The translations under genes were made by a program, and so were the position numbers. Positions 33,377 to 42,984 of a stretch of 44,471 nucleotides of DNA are shown here, one piece after another; position 1 is the first letter of the stretch, and each line of letters starts with the position of its first letter. The notes under the pieces were generated by a model, which saw only the letters and a list, made by a program, of their open reading frames with translations, had not been told where the DNA came from and made no database searches. The stretch is taken from contig NVRK02000018.1 of assembly GCA_002400845.2 (NCBI GenBank), forward strand, positions 1-44,471, read 5' to 3'. The DNA is from Hyphomicrobiales bacterium. Lineage in GTDB: Bacteria; Pseudomonadota; Alphaproteobacteria; Rhizobiales; Rhizobiaceae.

Positions 33377-34765
33377 TTAGGTTATACGCTTACCGTTTTT
33401 AACAACATAACTTGGAGAATAAGACGTTACCAATTCTTCCGCAGCGGTTGGATGAACAGCCATTGTTTTATCAAAGTCAGATTTTAAAGCACCCATCTTC
33501 AACGAAATACCAAGCAATTGCGACATTTCACCAGATTCTGGCCCAACAATATGCACCCCAACCACACGATCAGATTTTGCATCAACGATTGTCTTCATCA
33601 GCATTTTTTCTTCACGCCCTGGAAGAATGTTTTTCATTGGACGAAAGCTTGCCTTAAAAACATGAATTTCTTCAAATTGCTTAGCCGCTTCTTCTTCACC
33701 TAATCCGACTGTTCCAATTTCTGGTTGCGTAAACACAGCCGTTGCAACAAGTTCGTGGTCAGGCTTCGTTGGGTTGTTTTTATACTCTGTTTCGATCAGG
33801 CACATAGATTCGTGAATTGCTACAGGCGTTAAATTCACACGATTGGTCACATCACCCACTGCCAATATAGATGGAATATTTGTGCGTGAATAATCATCAA
33901 CAATTACGTTACCAGCCTTGTCCATTTCAACACCAGCGCCCTTAAGCCCCAAAGTATCTGTATTTGCTAAACGACCAGCTGCCAACAATACTTGGTCAGC
34001 ATCTAGTGTGGCACCATTTGTGAGCGTAACTTTTCTAACGTCCCCATCAAGCGCAATAGATTTGATATTGGTTTCAAGAATAATTTCAATATTCTTATTC
34101 TTCTGCATTTCTTCACGCAGATGCACACGAACATCATTGTCAAAGCCGCGTAGAATTTCCTCACCGCGATAAACAACTGTAATCTTTGTGCCTAAATTAG
34201 CAAAAATACAGGCAAATTCTAGAGCAATATAACCAGCGCCTAAAACAACCATAGACTTTGGCAGTTCAGCCAAATCAAAAATAGTGTCCGAATTTATGCC
34301 ATGCTCACTGCCCGGCAAATCGGCCATTGGATTTGGTCGTCCACCAACCGCGATCAATATGCGCTCCGCGGTTAACTCTTTACCGTCCGCTAGAACAACA
34401 GTATGTGCGTCTTTTACATTGGCGCGTTGGTCAAAAATATCTGCTTCAGCATTTGTCAGCCCTTTTCGATAAAGAGCTTCAAGGCGAGTAATTTCCACGT
34501 CCTTTGCATCGCGTAATATAGACCAGTCAAAACGAGTTGTGCCAACACTCCAGCCATACCCAGCCGCATCTGCAAATGATTTTGAAAATTGTGACGCATA
34601 AACAAGAAGTTTCTTAGGAACACAGCCTCTTATTACGCAAGTACCGCCATAACGAAACTCTTCTGCAATCCCAACGCGTTTACCCATAGACGATGCAACA
34701 CGCCCTGCTCTAACTCCGCCACTACCACCACCGATTACAAATAGGTCATAATCATACTCAGCCAT
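33377..34765 (-). CDS. gor: glutathione-disulfide reductase
   Basis: This 462-residue FAD-dependent reductase recycles oxidised glutathione with NADPH. The FAD motif is VIGGGSGGVRAGR; the redox pair is Cys43 and Cys48 in GTCVIRGCVPKK; the NAD(P) motif is VVLGAGYIALEFACIFANLG; the C-terminal HPTAAEE supplies the active-site His-Glu pair. Its length matches the family. This plant-like short form agrees with rhizobial Gor. It probably supplies glutathione for GrxD and related enzymes. rpiA and gph lie upstream, a common order in this group. Confidence 0.95.
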   Translation of the reverse strand: MAEYDYDLFVIGGGSGGVRAGRVASSMGKRVGIAEEFRYGGTCVIRGCVPKKLLVYASQFSKSFADAAGYGWSVGTTRFDWSILRDAKDVEITRLEALYRKGLTNAEADIFDQRANVKDAHTVVLADGKELTAERILIAVGGRPNPMADLPGSEHGINSDTIFDLAELPKSMVVLGAGYIALEFACIFANLGTKITVVYRGEEILRGFDNDVRVHLREEMQKNKNIEIILETNIKSIALDGDVRKVTLTNGATLDADQVLLAAGRLANTDTLGLKGAGVEMDKAGNVIVDDYSRTNIPSILAVGDVTNRVNLTPVAIHESMCLIETEYKNNPTKPDHELVATAVFTQPEIGTVGLGEEEAAKQFEEIHVFKASFRPMKNILPGREEKMLMKTIVDAKSDRVVGVHIVGPESGEMSQLLGISLKMGALKSDFDKTMAVHPTAAEELVTSYSPSYVVKNGKRIT

Positions 34766-34793
34766 TTAACACGCCTTCCAAAAGCAATATCCA

Positions 34794-34832
34794 TAAAAAA
34801 ACCCGACCCATTAATAAAAATGCATCGGGTTA
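34794..34832 (-). terminator. terminator of the rpiA-DUF2059 unit
   Basis: On the minus strand AACCCGA pairs with TCGGGTT around an 18-base loop, then a run of seven T. It separates the DUF2059 gene from gor. Confidence 0.8.
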
Positions 34833-34853
34833 TTAGATCGTATACCTTTGAGC

Positions 34854-35354
34854 TTATTGCAAGCCCATCTCTTTCAATTTATCAGTAGCTTTTTGCCCTA
34901 AATCGCGTCTTATGCCACGTGTCCAGACTTGAGCAGCGCCATTAACTTCTCTAAGCGCCAATGGTGCATCTATTAAGAATTTTTTACCAGCATCGCTTTC
35001 ATAAAAAACTGCAATAACTTTTAATTCTTCTTCGCTGAATACTCTTGAGAAAATCTGAGCAACTTCACTTTCCAAATCACCACGACGTGGCGCAAGTTCT
35101 AAGGAAACAATATCCACGACATCGGTAATACTTGCTTCTTGGTCGGGCCTGTTTCTAATCAGTTCGTTTTTCAAAGCCTGCCCAGATTGAGGCAAAATAT
35201 TATCCAAACGATTGGTACTGCCAGTAGCTGCGATCATGCGCTTTGCAGCCTCGATATGCGATGCACTAATATCTTGAGCAAATACCCCATGCGCAAAAGA
35301 TAGGACCAATGCGCTACCCATAACAATTTTTGAAATCGATTTAACTATCGACAT
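34854..35354 (-). CDS. exported DUF2059 protein
   Basis: 166 residues with a Sec signal peptide (1-26, ending VFAQ). The mature part is helical and contains IEAAKRMIAATG at the start and FSEEELKVIAVFYESDAGKK, the DUF2059 signature. The function is unknown; periplasmic. GGAG precedes the ATG. It follows rpiA by 55 bases on the same strand and is ended by the terminator at 34794-34832. Confidence 0.85.
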   Translation of the reverse strand: MSIVKSISKIVMGSALVLSFAHGVFAQDISASHIEAAKRMIAATGSTNRLDNILPQSGQALKNELIRNRPDQEASITDVVDIVSLELAPRRGDLESEVAQIFSRVFSEEELKVIAVFYESDAGKKFLIDAPLALREVNGAAQVWTRGIRRDLGQKATDKLKEMGLQ

Positions 35355-35409
35355 AAATATTACTCCATTCCCAAAACACTAATATCAGCTTCATCCCTGA
35401 AAAACTGAT

Positions 35410-36099
35410 TTAATTAGTTATTACTTCATTTCCATCTTTAGATGCAACGACAATTACGGATGCCATGTCTATAAACAATCCGTGTTGAACAACACCTGGA
35501 ATCTCTAACAGCATACGCGAAAGTGTTCTTGCATCAAGAATGCGGCCAAACTTAGCATCAATTATTAGATGTCCACCATCTGTGTAAAACGGATCGTTTT
35601 TTCCACCTCGAATCGAAAGTGGGCAATCTATTTCCATTGCGCCCGTAACATTTTCGATCGCTTTAATCGTTGCAGCCAAACCAAATTCATTGACTTCAAT
35701 TGGCAAATCGAATGCACCAAGTGTTTCCACCATTTTGCTTCTATCAACAATAACCACCATTGATTTTGAAGCCGCAGCAACAATTTTTTCACGTAATAAA
35801 GCACCGCCGCCACCTTTAATAAGGCTTAACTCACCATCGACTTCATCAGCGCCATCAATCGTTAGATCAAGTTCTGGCTGTTCTTCTAATGTCGCAAGTT
35901 TAATGCCCAATTCTTCGCAAAGCTCTCTCGAGCGCTCAGAGGTTGGAACCCCGATAATATCAAGTCCGCCTTTTACACGTTCTGCAAGAAGGCGAATAAA
36001 TTCTTCTGCGGTAGAGCCTGTACCAATGCCCAGTTTCATGCCGTCTTTTACATATTCTAATGCTGCTCGCGCTGCTTCAATTTTCAATTCTCTAGACAT
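35410..36099 (-). CDS. rpiA: ribose-5-phosphate isomerase A
   Basis: This 229-residue enzyme interconverts ribose 5-phosphate and ribulose 5-phosphate, supplying PRPP for the purine genes in this window. The segments [27 protein letters not shown] and [12 protein letters not shown] form the phosphate and catalytic sites. It is the first gene of a short minus-strand unit with the DUF2059 gene and is divergent from gph. Confidence 0.96.
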   Translation of the reverse strand: MSRELKIEAARAALEYVKDGMKLGIGTGSTAEEFIRLLAERVKGGLDIIGVPTSERSRELCEELGIKLATLEEQPELDLTIDGADEVDGELSLIKGGGGALLREKIVAAASKSMVVIVDRSKMVETLGAFDLPIEVNEFGLAATIKAIENVTGAMEIDCPLSIRGGKNDPFYTDGGHLIIDAKFGRILDARTLSRMLLEIPGVVQHGLFIDMASVIVVASKDGNEVITN

Positions 36100-36229
36100 A
36101 TTTATCTTCTCAAAGTTACACTTGCCAAAAAACGATATTCTAGAGCAAAGATTTGGCTCTCTCTATCACGCGATTAGTCGCATTACTAGCATCAATAGCT
36201 GGGCGTTATTTTGAGTGTATTGTACCGCA

Positions 36230-36251
36230 CAATAGACTAAACAATAGACTA
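36230..36251. repeat. 10-base direct repeat in rpiA-gph intergenic region
   Basis: CAATAGACTA occurs at 36230-36239 and 36242-36251, a 12-base period. It lies between divergent rpiA and gph, about 60 bases before gph, so it could be a regulator site or a chance duplication. Confidence 0.5.
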
Positions 36252-36312
36252 GAATGTAATTTAGCCAGATCGCGAAGCTGGAACTATTAAGTTAGAAAAG
36301 CAAGGACATAGT

Positions 36313-36981
36313 GTGCAAGATTATACGCTCATATTTGATTTAGATGGCACCTTAGCCAATACCAGACCAGACCTTTTAGAAGCACTTAATCATTCAATTG
36401 AGCCAGAGGGCCTAAAGCCACTTAATTTTAACAATATAGGACACTTATTTGGTCAAGGCTCTATGGCAATGATTAAACGCGCCTTTGAGCATAACAATGT
36501 AAAAGCAAATCCTGAGTTAGAGCTAAAGTGCCAAAAACGTTTTTTATCATTTTATGAAGATAATATCTCAAACAAAACTACCTTGTTTCCAGGGGCCAAA
36601 AAAGCAATTGATGACCTACAAGCTTTTACGCTTAGTATTTGCACCAACAAACCAGAATATTTAGCAAGAAAACTGCTTACTGAAATAGGTATCTTAGAAA
36701 AATTCGCGTCAATCACAGGCGGCGACAGTTACGCTTATAGAAAACCAGATGCCCGCCATTTAACAAAAACAGTAGAACTGGCAAACGGAACGAATACAAA
36801 AACAATAATGATTGGCGACACAATAACAGACACCAAAGCCGCGCAGAATGCAGGCATTCCAGTAATTGTAGTAGACTTTGGGTATTCAGATGTGCCTGTC
36901 GATACTTTAAATGCTGATGCAGTCATCTCGCATTTCGATGAATTACTGCCGACAATCAATCAGCTTATTGCAACTAATTGA
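36313..36981 (+). CDS. gph: phosphoglycolate phosphatase-like HAD hydrolase
   Basis: 222 residues from GTG 36313 with AAGGA upstream. It carries HAD motif I in FDLDGTLANTRPDL (nucleophile Asp), motif II in SICTNKPEY, Lys in YRKPDAR and motif IV in IGDTITDTKAA. The family removes phosphate from 2-phosphoglycolate, arising from DNA end repair or oxygenase reactions. The gene order gph-rpiA-gor supports the name. Other small HAD phosphatases look alike, so the substrate is not certain. Confidence 0.88.
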   Translation: MQDYTLIFDLDGTLANTRPDLLEALNHSIEPEGLKPLNFNNIGHLFGQGSMAMIKRAFEHNNVKANPELELKCQKRFLSFYEDNISNKTTLFPGAKKAIDDLQAFTLSICTNKPEYLARKLLTEIGILEKFASITGGDSYAYRKPDARHLTKTVELANGTNTKTIMIGDTITDTKAAQNAGIPVIVVDFGYSDVPVDTLNADAVISHFDELLPTINQLIATN

Positions 36982-37123
36982 TAATGCAGGCTTAAGTATA
37001 TCAAAATTCAATCGATAAAATTCGTAAAACTTACAATTAATATGACCTAATGCCTTTTGCCTCGCGCAAAACAAAGCTAAGTAATAGGTATAGTTTAGAA
37101 TAATTCTTAAAAACGAGCATCAT

Positions 37124-38740
37124 ATGACAAAAGACACTTTTACCCTTTTTCCACTTGGCGAAGATAAAACGCAATACAGAAAACTAACATCTAACTTTGT
37201 TAGTGAAGATGAATTTAAGGGTGAAAAAATACTCAGCGTCGATCCAGAAGCCCTTCGCCTTTTGTCCGAGCAAGCCTTTATGGACATCAACCATTTATTA
37301 CGGCCTGCCCATTTAAAACAACTCGCTTCTATTCTTGATGATCCAGAGGCAACTGAGAATGATAAGTTCGTTGCTTATGACTTGCTGAAAAATGCAAACA
37401 TTGCTGCAGGTGGCGTTTTGCCAATGTGTCAAGACACAGGAACAGCAATCATAATGGGCAAAAAAGGCCGTCTCGTTTGGACAGATGGCTCTGACAATGA
37501 TGCCTTAGGCAAAGGCGTTATGGACGCTTATGAGAAACGCAATCTACGCTATTCTCAACTCGCACCTATTACTATGTTCGAAGAAAAGAACACTAAAAAC
37601 AATTTACCAGCACAAATTGATATCTATAGCGAAGGCGAAGATGCCTATAATTTTCTATTTGTAGCAAAAGGTGGCGGATCCGCCAACAAAACCTTCCTTT
37701 TCCAAGGCACACCATCGCTTTTAACCAAAGACCGTATGATGGATTTTCTGGGTGAAAAAATCCTAACGTTAGGCACAGCCGCCTGCCCGCCCTATCACTT
37801 AGCAATTGTAATTGGCGGCTTGTCTGCTGAACAAAACTTAAAAACGGTAAAACTAGCCTCCACTAAATACATCGACGAATTGCCAACTTCTGGTGATGAA
37901 AGCGCCCATGCCTTTAGAGACATTGAAATGGAAGCTGAAATTCACAAACTAACCCAACAAATGGGTGTTGGTGCACAATTTGGCGGAAAATACTTCTGCC
38001 ATGATGTGCGCGTAATTCGCTTACCGCGCCACGGCGCTTCCCTACCAATTGGCCTCGGCGTGTCTTGTTCTGCCGACCGCCAAGCAAAAGGTAAAATCAC
38101 CAAGGATGGTGTATTCTTAGAAAAACTAGAAACAGATCCGTCAAAGTATCTTCCCGAAGTAACAGATACGACCCTTGAAGGCGCAGTTGTTGAAATCAAC
38201 CTCAATCAGCCAATGAATCAAATCCTCAAGGAGCTAAGCCAACACCCTGTAAAGACTCGCCTTTCCCTTACAGGTACAATCATTGTTGCACGAGATGCTG
38301 CCCACGCAAAAATTAGAGCACGCTTAGAAGCTGGCGAAGAAATGCCACAATACCTAAAAGACCATCCAGTTTATTATGCAGGTCCTGCTAAAACCCCAAA
38401 GGGGATGGCGTCGGGTTCTTTTGGCCCAACAACAGCTGGCCGCATGGACAGTTTTGTCGATCAATTCCAATCCTTTGGCGGCTCTATGGTGATGCTGGCA
38501 AAAGGCAACAGATCACGCCAAGTACGCGATGCTTGTAAACGCCATGGCGGTTTTTACTTAGGCTCAATTGGTGGCCCAGCGGCACGGTTGGCTCAAGATT
38601 GCATTAAAAAAGTCGAAGTCGTCGAATATGAAGAATTGGGCATGGAAGCCATTTGGCGCATTGAAGTTGAAAACTTCCCTGCCTTCATTGTGATCGATGA
38701 TAAAGGTAATGACTTTTTTAAGGAACTAAATTTAGGGTAA
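37124..38740 (+). CDS. class I fumarate hydratase (iron-sulfur)
   Basis: This 538-residue oxygen-sensitive [4Fe-4S] enzyme interconverts fumarate and malate in the citric acid cycle. Fusion of the alpha and beta domains in one chain matches FumA/FumB. Cluster-ligand Cys candidates are in [17 protein letters not shown] and GVSCSADR. The beta domain has [26 protein letters not shown] sequence, then [21 protein letters not shown] class II fumarase is not in the window. The hydrolase gene starts five bases after its stop, so the two are almost certainly co-transcribed. Confidence 0.95.
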   Translation: MTKDTFTLFPLGEDKTQYRKLTSNFVSEDEFKGEKILSVDPEALRLLSEQAFMDINHLLRPAHLKQLASILDDPEATENDKFVAYDLLKNANIAAGGVLPMCQDTGTAIIMGKKGRLVWTDGSDNDALGKGVMDAYEKRNLRYSQLAPITMFEEKNTKNNLPAQIDIYSEGEDAYNFLFVAKGGGSANKTFLFQGTPSLLTKDRMMDFLGEKILTLGTAACPPYHLAIVIGGLSAEQNLKTVKLASTKYIDELPTSGDESAHAFRDIEMEAEIHKLTQQMGVGAQFGGKYFCHDVRVIRLPRHGASLPIGLGVSCSADRQAKGKITKDGVFLEKLETDPSKYLPEVTDTTLEGAVVEINLNQPMNQILKELSQHPVKTRLSLTGTIIVARDAAHAKIRARLEAGEEMPQYLKDHPVYYAGPAKTPKGMASGSFGPTTAGRMDSFVDQFQSFGGSMVMLAKGNRSRQVRDACKRHGGFYLGSIGGPAARLAQDCIKKVEVVEYEELGMEAIWRIEVENFPAFIVIDDKGNDFFKELNLG

Positions 38741-38745
38741 GCAAT

Positions 38746-39612
38746 ATGTTTGAAGGCTTTGAAAGTAAAAAAGTGCGCACGAGCGAGATTGAGGTCAATC
38801 TTAAATTCGCTGGAAATGGCCCTCCACTTTTATTGCTTCATGGCTACCCTCAAACACATATTATTTGGCACAAGATTGCGCCCAAACTGGCTGAAAAATT
38901 TACCGTCATTGCGCCAGATTTGCGTGGCTATGGAGATAGTGGCAAACCACCATCAACCAGTGACCATGCGCCCTATTCAAAACGCGCAATGGCAAACGAT
39001 CAAGTTGAAGTCATGCAACACCTCGGCTTTGATAAGTTTAGTGTTGTAGGACATGACCGTGGTGGGCGCGTTGCCCATCGCATGGTGCGCGACCATCCAG
39101 AAAAAATAGAAAAAATCGCAATTCTAGACATCGCCCCAACTGAAATTATGTACGGCACGACTGATAAAACCTTTGCAACAGCCTACTATCACTGGTTCTT
39201 TCTAATTCAGCCAAATGGCCTTCCCGAAAAAATGATTGGCAATGACCCCGAATTTTATTTGCAAATGAAGTTAAAGTCATGGGGCAAGACCGACAGCGCC
39301 ATAACCACCGATGCCTATGAAGAGTATTTGCGCTGTTTTTCAATGCCAGAAACGATACATGCCACTTGCGAAGATTATCGCGCCGCCGCAACAATTGATT
39401 TAGTGCATGACGCGCAAGATAAAGGCAACAAAATAGGCCAACCCTTACTAGTGCTTTGGGGCAAAGAAGGATTTGTTGGCAATCATTACGATGTATTGCA
39501 AACTTGGCGCGAAGTTGCGCACAATGTTTCAGGCCATGGCGTTAAAGGTGGGCACTATGTTCCAGAAGAAGCCCCCCAAGAAACCTTAAAAGCCCTTTTC
39601 GACTTCCTTTAG
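38746..39612 (+). CDS. fluoroacetate dehalogenase-like alpha/beta hydrolase
   Basis: 288 residues with the alpha/beta hydrolase fold. Compared from memory with fluoroacetate dehalogenase (FAcD/DehH), the key residues are present: nucleophile Asp104 with Arg105 and Arg108 in GHDRGGR, Asp128 in LDIAPTE, the halide-binding His149-Trp150 pair in YHWFF, Tyr211 in EDYRAA, and catalytic His270 in GGHYVPEEAP. An Asp nucleophile separates it from esterases with GxSxG. Such enzymes convert haloacetates to glycolate. It starts five bases after the fumarase stop codon. Some family members may act on other substrates. Confidence 0.82.
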   Translation: MFEGFESKKVRTSEIEVNLKFAGNGPPLLLLHGYPQTHIIWHKIAPKLAEKFTVIAPDLRGYGDSGKPPSTSDHAPYSKRAMANDQVEVMQHLGFDKFSVVGHDRGGRVAHRMVRDHPEKIEKIAILDIAPTEIMYGTTDKTFATAYYHWFFLIQPNGLPEKMIGNDPEFYLQMKLKSWGKTDSAITTDAYEEYLRCFSMPETIHATCEDYRAAATIDLVHDAQDKGNKIGQPLLVLWGKEGFVGNHYDVLQTWREVAHNVSGHGVKGGHYVPEEAPQETLKALFDFL

Positions 39613-39643
39613 GCACTTTACTCGTCTAAAAATAATTTTCTTC

Positions 39644-39674
39644 TTGACCTTCCAGTTACTGGAGAGATTATGTA
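39644..39674 (+). promoter_or_regulatory. CueR/MerR-type promoter ahead of DUF4396 gene
   Basis: A -35 box TTGACC (39644-39649) is followed by a long 19-base spacer to TATGTA (39669-39674). The spacer holds the dyad CCTTCCAG-TTA-CTGGAGAG. Long spacers and a dyad between the boxes are the mark of MerR-family promoters, and TTGACCTTCC...GGA matches the copper-responsive CueR type. A cueR gene lies 0.5 kb downstream. The -10 box is weak. Confidence 0.7.
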
Positions 39675-39696
39675 AGATGAAAGCAAAGGAAAAAAC

Positions 39697-40155
39697 ATGG
39701 CACTTGCAAACTCTATATCAGATTCAATAATGAGCATCAGTTGGAAATGTCGTCACACATGGCGCAAAGCGTCTTATAATACATTATGGTGTTTGATTGG
39801 CTGTTCGATTGGTGATTTTGGTACCATCGCCTTTTTCCAGTTTTCTGGAATAGCCTGGCCTACGATTGCGATTATGATTCTCGCCATTATTAATGGCCTA
39901 ATTACTTCTATCATTTTAGAAACAATAATTATGTCCAAACAAATGGCTCTAAAACTAGCTTTTAAAACCGCTATTGGCATGTCGCTTATTTCTATGATCT
40001 CTATGGAATTTGCAATGAATGTTGTAGATTGGGTATTTACAGGCGGTGCATTGCTTACCCTATGGGTAATCCCAATTATGTTGGTCGCTGGTTTTGTTAC
40101 GCCACTACCATATAATTACTGGCGCTTAAAAGCATTAGGCAAAGCCTGTCATTAA
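39697..40155 (+). CDS. DUF4396 membrane protein, probably copper-linked
   Basis: 152 residues, four predicted membrane helices (about 30-50, 52-75, 88-112 and 117-137). It follows AAAGGA at ATG 39697, about 20 bases after the CueR-type promoter. Sequence features of the DUF4396 family are TLWCLIGCSIGDFG near residue 30 and the Met-rich helix GMSLISMISMEFAMNVVDW, in which five Met side chains lie close together and could bind Cu(I). The function is unknown; a role in copper transport or resistance is inferred from the promoter and neighbours. Confidence 0.7.
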   Translation: MALANSISDSIMSISWKCRHTWRKASYNTLWCLIGCSIGDFGTIAFFQFSGIAWPTIAIMILAIINGLITSIILETIIMSKQMALKLAFKTAIGMSLISMISMEFAMNVVDWVFTGGALLTLWVIPIMLVAGFVTPLPYNYWRLKALGKACH

Positions 40156-40204
40156 GTGCGCCCATCATATTTTAGCCATTAATACGCTTCATTAGGACAC
40201 CGTC

Positions 40205-40591
40205 ATGAAAATACAGCAAGCTGCCACACTTTCAGAGTTGCCTGTTAAAACAGTTCGTTATTATGACGAAATAGAATTGGTTAGCCCTGATCGACAAGAT
40301 AATGGCTACCGATTTTACAGTGACAAAGATATTGAAAAACTGAGGTTTTTAGGCCGAGCAAGAAGCTTGGGCTTTTCACTAGAGGATTGCCGTCAACTTT
40401 TGTCGCTTTATGAAGATAAAAATCGAGCAAGTTCTGAGGTTAAATCAATTGCCGAATCAAAAATACTCGAAATCGAGGCAAAATTAATAGAATTACAGAG
40501 CCTTCGTGACACACTTACAAAACTTGCTGATTCTTGTTCAGGAGACGAGCGGCCCGATTGCCCTATATTAGAGGGATTGGCAGGAAATTAA
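40205..40591 (+). CDS. cueR: copper-responsive MerR-family regulator CueR
   Basis: 128 residues, normal for CueR. The winged helix has VKTVRYYDEIELVSPDR and GYRFYSDKDIEKLRFLGRAR. A dimerisation helix follows, then the metal loop with Cys111 and Cys119 in CSGDERPDCPIL, matching the two-Cys Cu(I) loop of CueR. It lies 50 bases after the DUF4396 gene and probably controls the promoter at 39644-39674. Confidence 0.9.
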   Translation: MKIQQAATLSELPVKTVRYYDEIELVSPDRQDNGYRFYSDKDIEKLRFLGRARSLGFSLEDCRQLLSLYEDKNRASSEVKSIAESKILEIEAKLIELQSLRDTLTKLADSCSGDERPDCPILEGLAGN

Positions 40592-40651
40592 ATTACTTAA
40601 CCCATGAATAAAAATCACTTACTATTCTACTGAATATAATAAGGAACCCAT

Positions 40652-41101
40652 ATGAAAAAAACTATTGTAGCTGCGCTAATAATTAGCGTTGCTGGGGCAA
40701 ATGCTTTTGCGCATAGTGGCGCAACAGGAATTGTAAAAGAGCGTATGAATGCAATGTCATCCATAAGCAAAAATCTGAAAAAAATATTTGTTACGCTAAA
40801 GGATGAATCAGAGTTTGATGCTAATATTATTGCATCGTCGTCTCGTGAAATCATGACGCATGCAAATAAATTTCCACATATGTTTCCTGAAGGCTCCACT
40901 AAGCATCCAAGTGAAGCAGCGCCTGCAATTTGGGAACGTCCTGATGAATTTTCAAAAAAAGCGCAAGATTTGATTACCTATGCGAATGAATTGACACAAT
41001 TGGCAGAAGCCAAATCAGATCACAGCGCCATTGATGAAGCTTTTGGCAAAGTGAAAGGCACTTGCAAAGCATGCCATGCAGATTTTCGTATTAAAAAATA
41101 A
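40652..41101 (+). CDS. cytochrome c' / c556-like class II cytochrome
   Basis: 149 residues with a signal peptide (1-20, ending AFAH). The mature protein is a four-helix bundle with one C-terminal heme-binding motif CKACHADFR (Cys137, Cys140, His141), the position typical of class II cytochromes c. The N-terminal ERMNAM and AAPAIWERPDEF are also family features. It follows cueR by 60 bases with AAGGAA ahead of the ATG. It may act as an electron carrier or a periplasmic ligand-binding protein. Its link with copper regulation is inferred from position only. Confidence 0.88.
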   Translation: MKKTIVAALIISVAGANAFAHSGATGIVKERMNAMSSISKNLKKIFVTLKDESEFDANIIASSSREIMTHANKFPHMFPEGSTKHPSEAAPAIWERPDEFSKKAQDLITYANELTQLAEAKSDHSAIDEAFGKVKGTCKACHADFRIKK

Positions 41102-41226
41102 CATACCCAAATTGGTCGCATTGCTTAGAGACTAAGATAGGTTTAATATAATACCTTAAACTGGAGATTGATGTGAGCGACAAAAGCGGTCTTCTTAACT
41201 CAAAAGGCAATTAAAAGATTGGTACT

Positions 41227-42255
41227 ATGACAGACCTATCAACACTAGAACCAGCAATCATTGATCCATTTGGACGTATGGTGAGCTATCTACGGGTTTC
41301 AGTCACAGATCGCTGTGATTTTCGCTGTGTATATTGCATGGCTGAAAACATGACATTTCTACCAAAAAAAGAGCTTTTAACCTTAGAAGAGTTAGACCGC
41401 CTTTGTACGGTTTTCATCGAGAAAGGCGTCAAAAAATTACGTCTTACAGGTGGTGAACCTTTGGTGCGAAAAGGCATCATGGAATTAGTAAACTCACTAG
41501 GGCGCCATTTAAAAACAGGCGCATTAGAAGAACTTACCCTTACAACAAATGGCTCGCAACTTCATAAGTTTGCAGATGATTTATACAAAGCTGGTGTTAG
41601 GCGTGTAAACGTTTCACTCGACACTTTGGATGCAGATAAGTTTGCAAAAATAACCCGCTGGGGCCAATTAAACCAAGTCTATCGCGGACTAGAAGCAGCA
41701 AAAAAAGCTGGTCTTCAGGTAAAAATTAATACGGTTGCTCTTAAAGGCGTAAATGAAGACGAAATTGAAACCATGCTCAATTGGGCTATTGGTGAAGGCT
41801 ACGATTTCACATTAATCGAGACCATGCCTCTTGGCGAAATTGACGAAGACCGCACAGAGCAGTATTTGCCATTGTCTACCGTTCGCAGCCGTCTACAAGA
41901 AAATTTTGAACTAACAGCAATTGCGTACAAAACGGGCGGCCCTGCACGCTATTACGAGGCAACTAATAAAAGCAATCAAGCAAAGGGACGCATTGGTTTC
42001 ATCACACCAATGACCCATAATTTTTGTGAAAGTTGTAACCGCGTTCGCTTAACCTGTACTGGCACGTTATTTATGTGCTTAGGCCAAGACGATGCTGCTG
42101 ATTTACGTGCACCACTAAGAACATCAGAGGGCAATGAGGCTGTTTCTAAAGCGATCGACGAAGCAATTAGCAGAAAGCCAAAAGGCCATGATTTCATCAT
42201 CGAACGAAACCAAGCACCCTCTGTTAACAGACATATGAGCACCACAGGCGGCTAA
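41227..42255 (+). CDS. moaA: GTP 3',8-cyclase MoaA
   Basis: 342 residues. A radical SAM enzyme for the first step of molybdenum cofactor synthesis. The N-terminal cluster is Cys30, Cys34 and Cys37 (CDFRCVYC); the C-terminal cluster is Cys267, Cys270 and Cys284 (CESCNRVR and FMC). The terminal STTGG supplies the essential Gly-Gly. The start has a weak ribosome site. No other moa gene lies in the window. It is convergent with the DUF2161 gene. Confidence 0.96.
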   Translation: MTDLSTLEPAIIDPFGRMVSYLRVSVTDRCDFRCVYCMAENMTFLPKKELLTLEELDRLCTVFIEKGVKKLRLTGGEPLVRKGIMELVNSLGRHLKTGALEELTLTTNGSQLHKFADDLYKAGVRRVNVSLDTLDADKFAKITRWGQLNQVYRGLEAAKKAGLQVKINTVALKGVNEDEIETMLNWAIGEGYDFTLIETMPLGEIDEDRTEQYLPLSTVRSRLQENFELTAIAYKTGGPARYYEATNKSNQAKGRIGFITPMTHNFCESCNRVRLTCTGTLFMCLGQDDAADLRAPLRTSEGNEAVSKAIDEAISRKPKGHDFIIERNQAPSVNRHMSTTGG

Positions 42256-42270
42256 TTCCACACGTTTAAA

Positions 42271-42984
42271 TCACGTATCTTTCTTGATTTTCTTAAATTT
42301 AAAAGCTTTTAGGTCCACCGCATATTCTTTAAGCGCGGCATTACCAACTGGTGTCATCGAGTAGATGCCTTTTTCTATTTTTTCAAACCAGCCATAATGA
42401 TCTGCCGCCATTATATTTCGCGCGCGATCAACCTTTGTAGCTTTTGCAATTAACGAGGCCTTAGTTGGCCCATTCTGTTTAAGCGCCTTCAAGCATCTAA
42501 GCGCGTCTTGCCTATAAGCAGTCATTAGCTTTTTACCACCAGTGCCACCCATATTTGGATCGCCCAAACGTTTGGCAAACTCTTTTAGCAAACGCTCTTT
42601 TTTAAGCTTAAGCTGGCGCGGTTTATAAGGCCCAGGGTCAACATGAATTTCAGAAAAACCGTCTTTCAACCTCACTGTTATCAAGCCTAACCCAAGCCGC
42701 CTGCACAATGCTAAATTATTTTTAAGAGATTTCAAAAATGGTTTTCCAGTGCCACGCGGCACAGCGATATAAACAAAGTCTGTAATACTTTGGCGCTCAA
42801 TACCCTGATGAAATAGCGCGAGAGAAAAAGTAGATTTCAGTTCAACAATAACAGGGTCTTCATCACCTCTAACGGCAACAATATCGGCTGAACCAATTTC
42901 ACCCTTAACCTCATATCCCTGCTCTTGCAGCAAACACTTTATTGGCAAATAAAGATCCGTTTCTTTTATTTTAGCAGCACTCAT
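42271..42984 (-). CDS. DUF2161 protein (PD-(D/E)XK nuclease-like)
   Basis: 237 residues. The N-terminal half has IKETDLYLPIKCLLQEQGYE, then GSADIVAVRG and PVIVELKSTFS, the D...E-x-K arrangement of the PD-(D/E)XK nuclease fold found in DUF2161. The C-terminal half includes a winged-helix-like part (ALKQNGPTKASLIAKATKVD, then ENG-like segments) that could bind DNA. Its ATG overlaps the stop of the LysR gene by four bases (ATGA), so the two are translationally coupled. The function is unknown. Confidence 0.82.
   Translation of the reverse strand: MSAAKIKETDLYLPIKCLLQEQGYEVKGEIGSADIVAVRGDEDPVIVELKSTFSLALFHQGIERQSITDFVYIAVPRGTGKPFLKSLKNNLALCRRLGLGLITVRLKDGFSEIHVDPGPYKPRQLKLKKERLLKEFAKRLGDPNMGGTGGKKLMTAYRQDALRCLKALKQNGPTKASLIAKATKVDRARNIMAADHYGWFEKIEKGIYSMTPVGNAALKEYAVDLKAFKFKKIKKDT

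Noticed and set aside
41102..41226. Molybdenum cofactor riboswitch before moaA
   Set aside because: I looked for the extended stem with GNRA-type tetraloop and found no convincing pairing.
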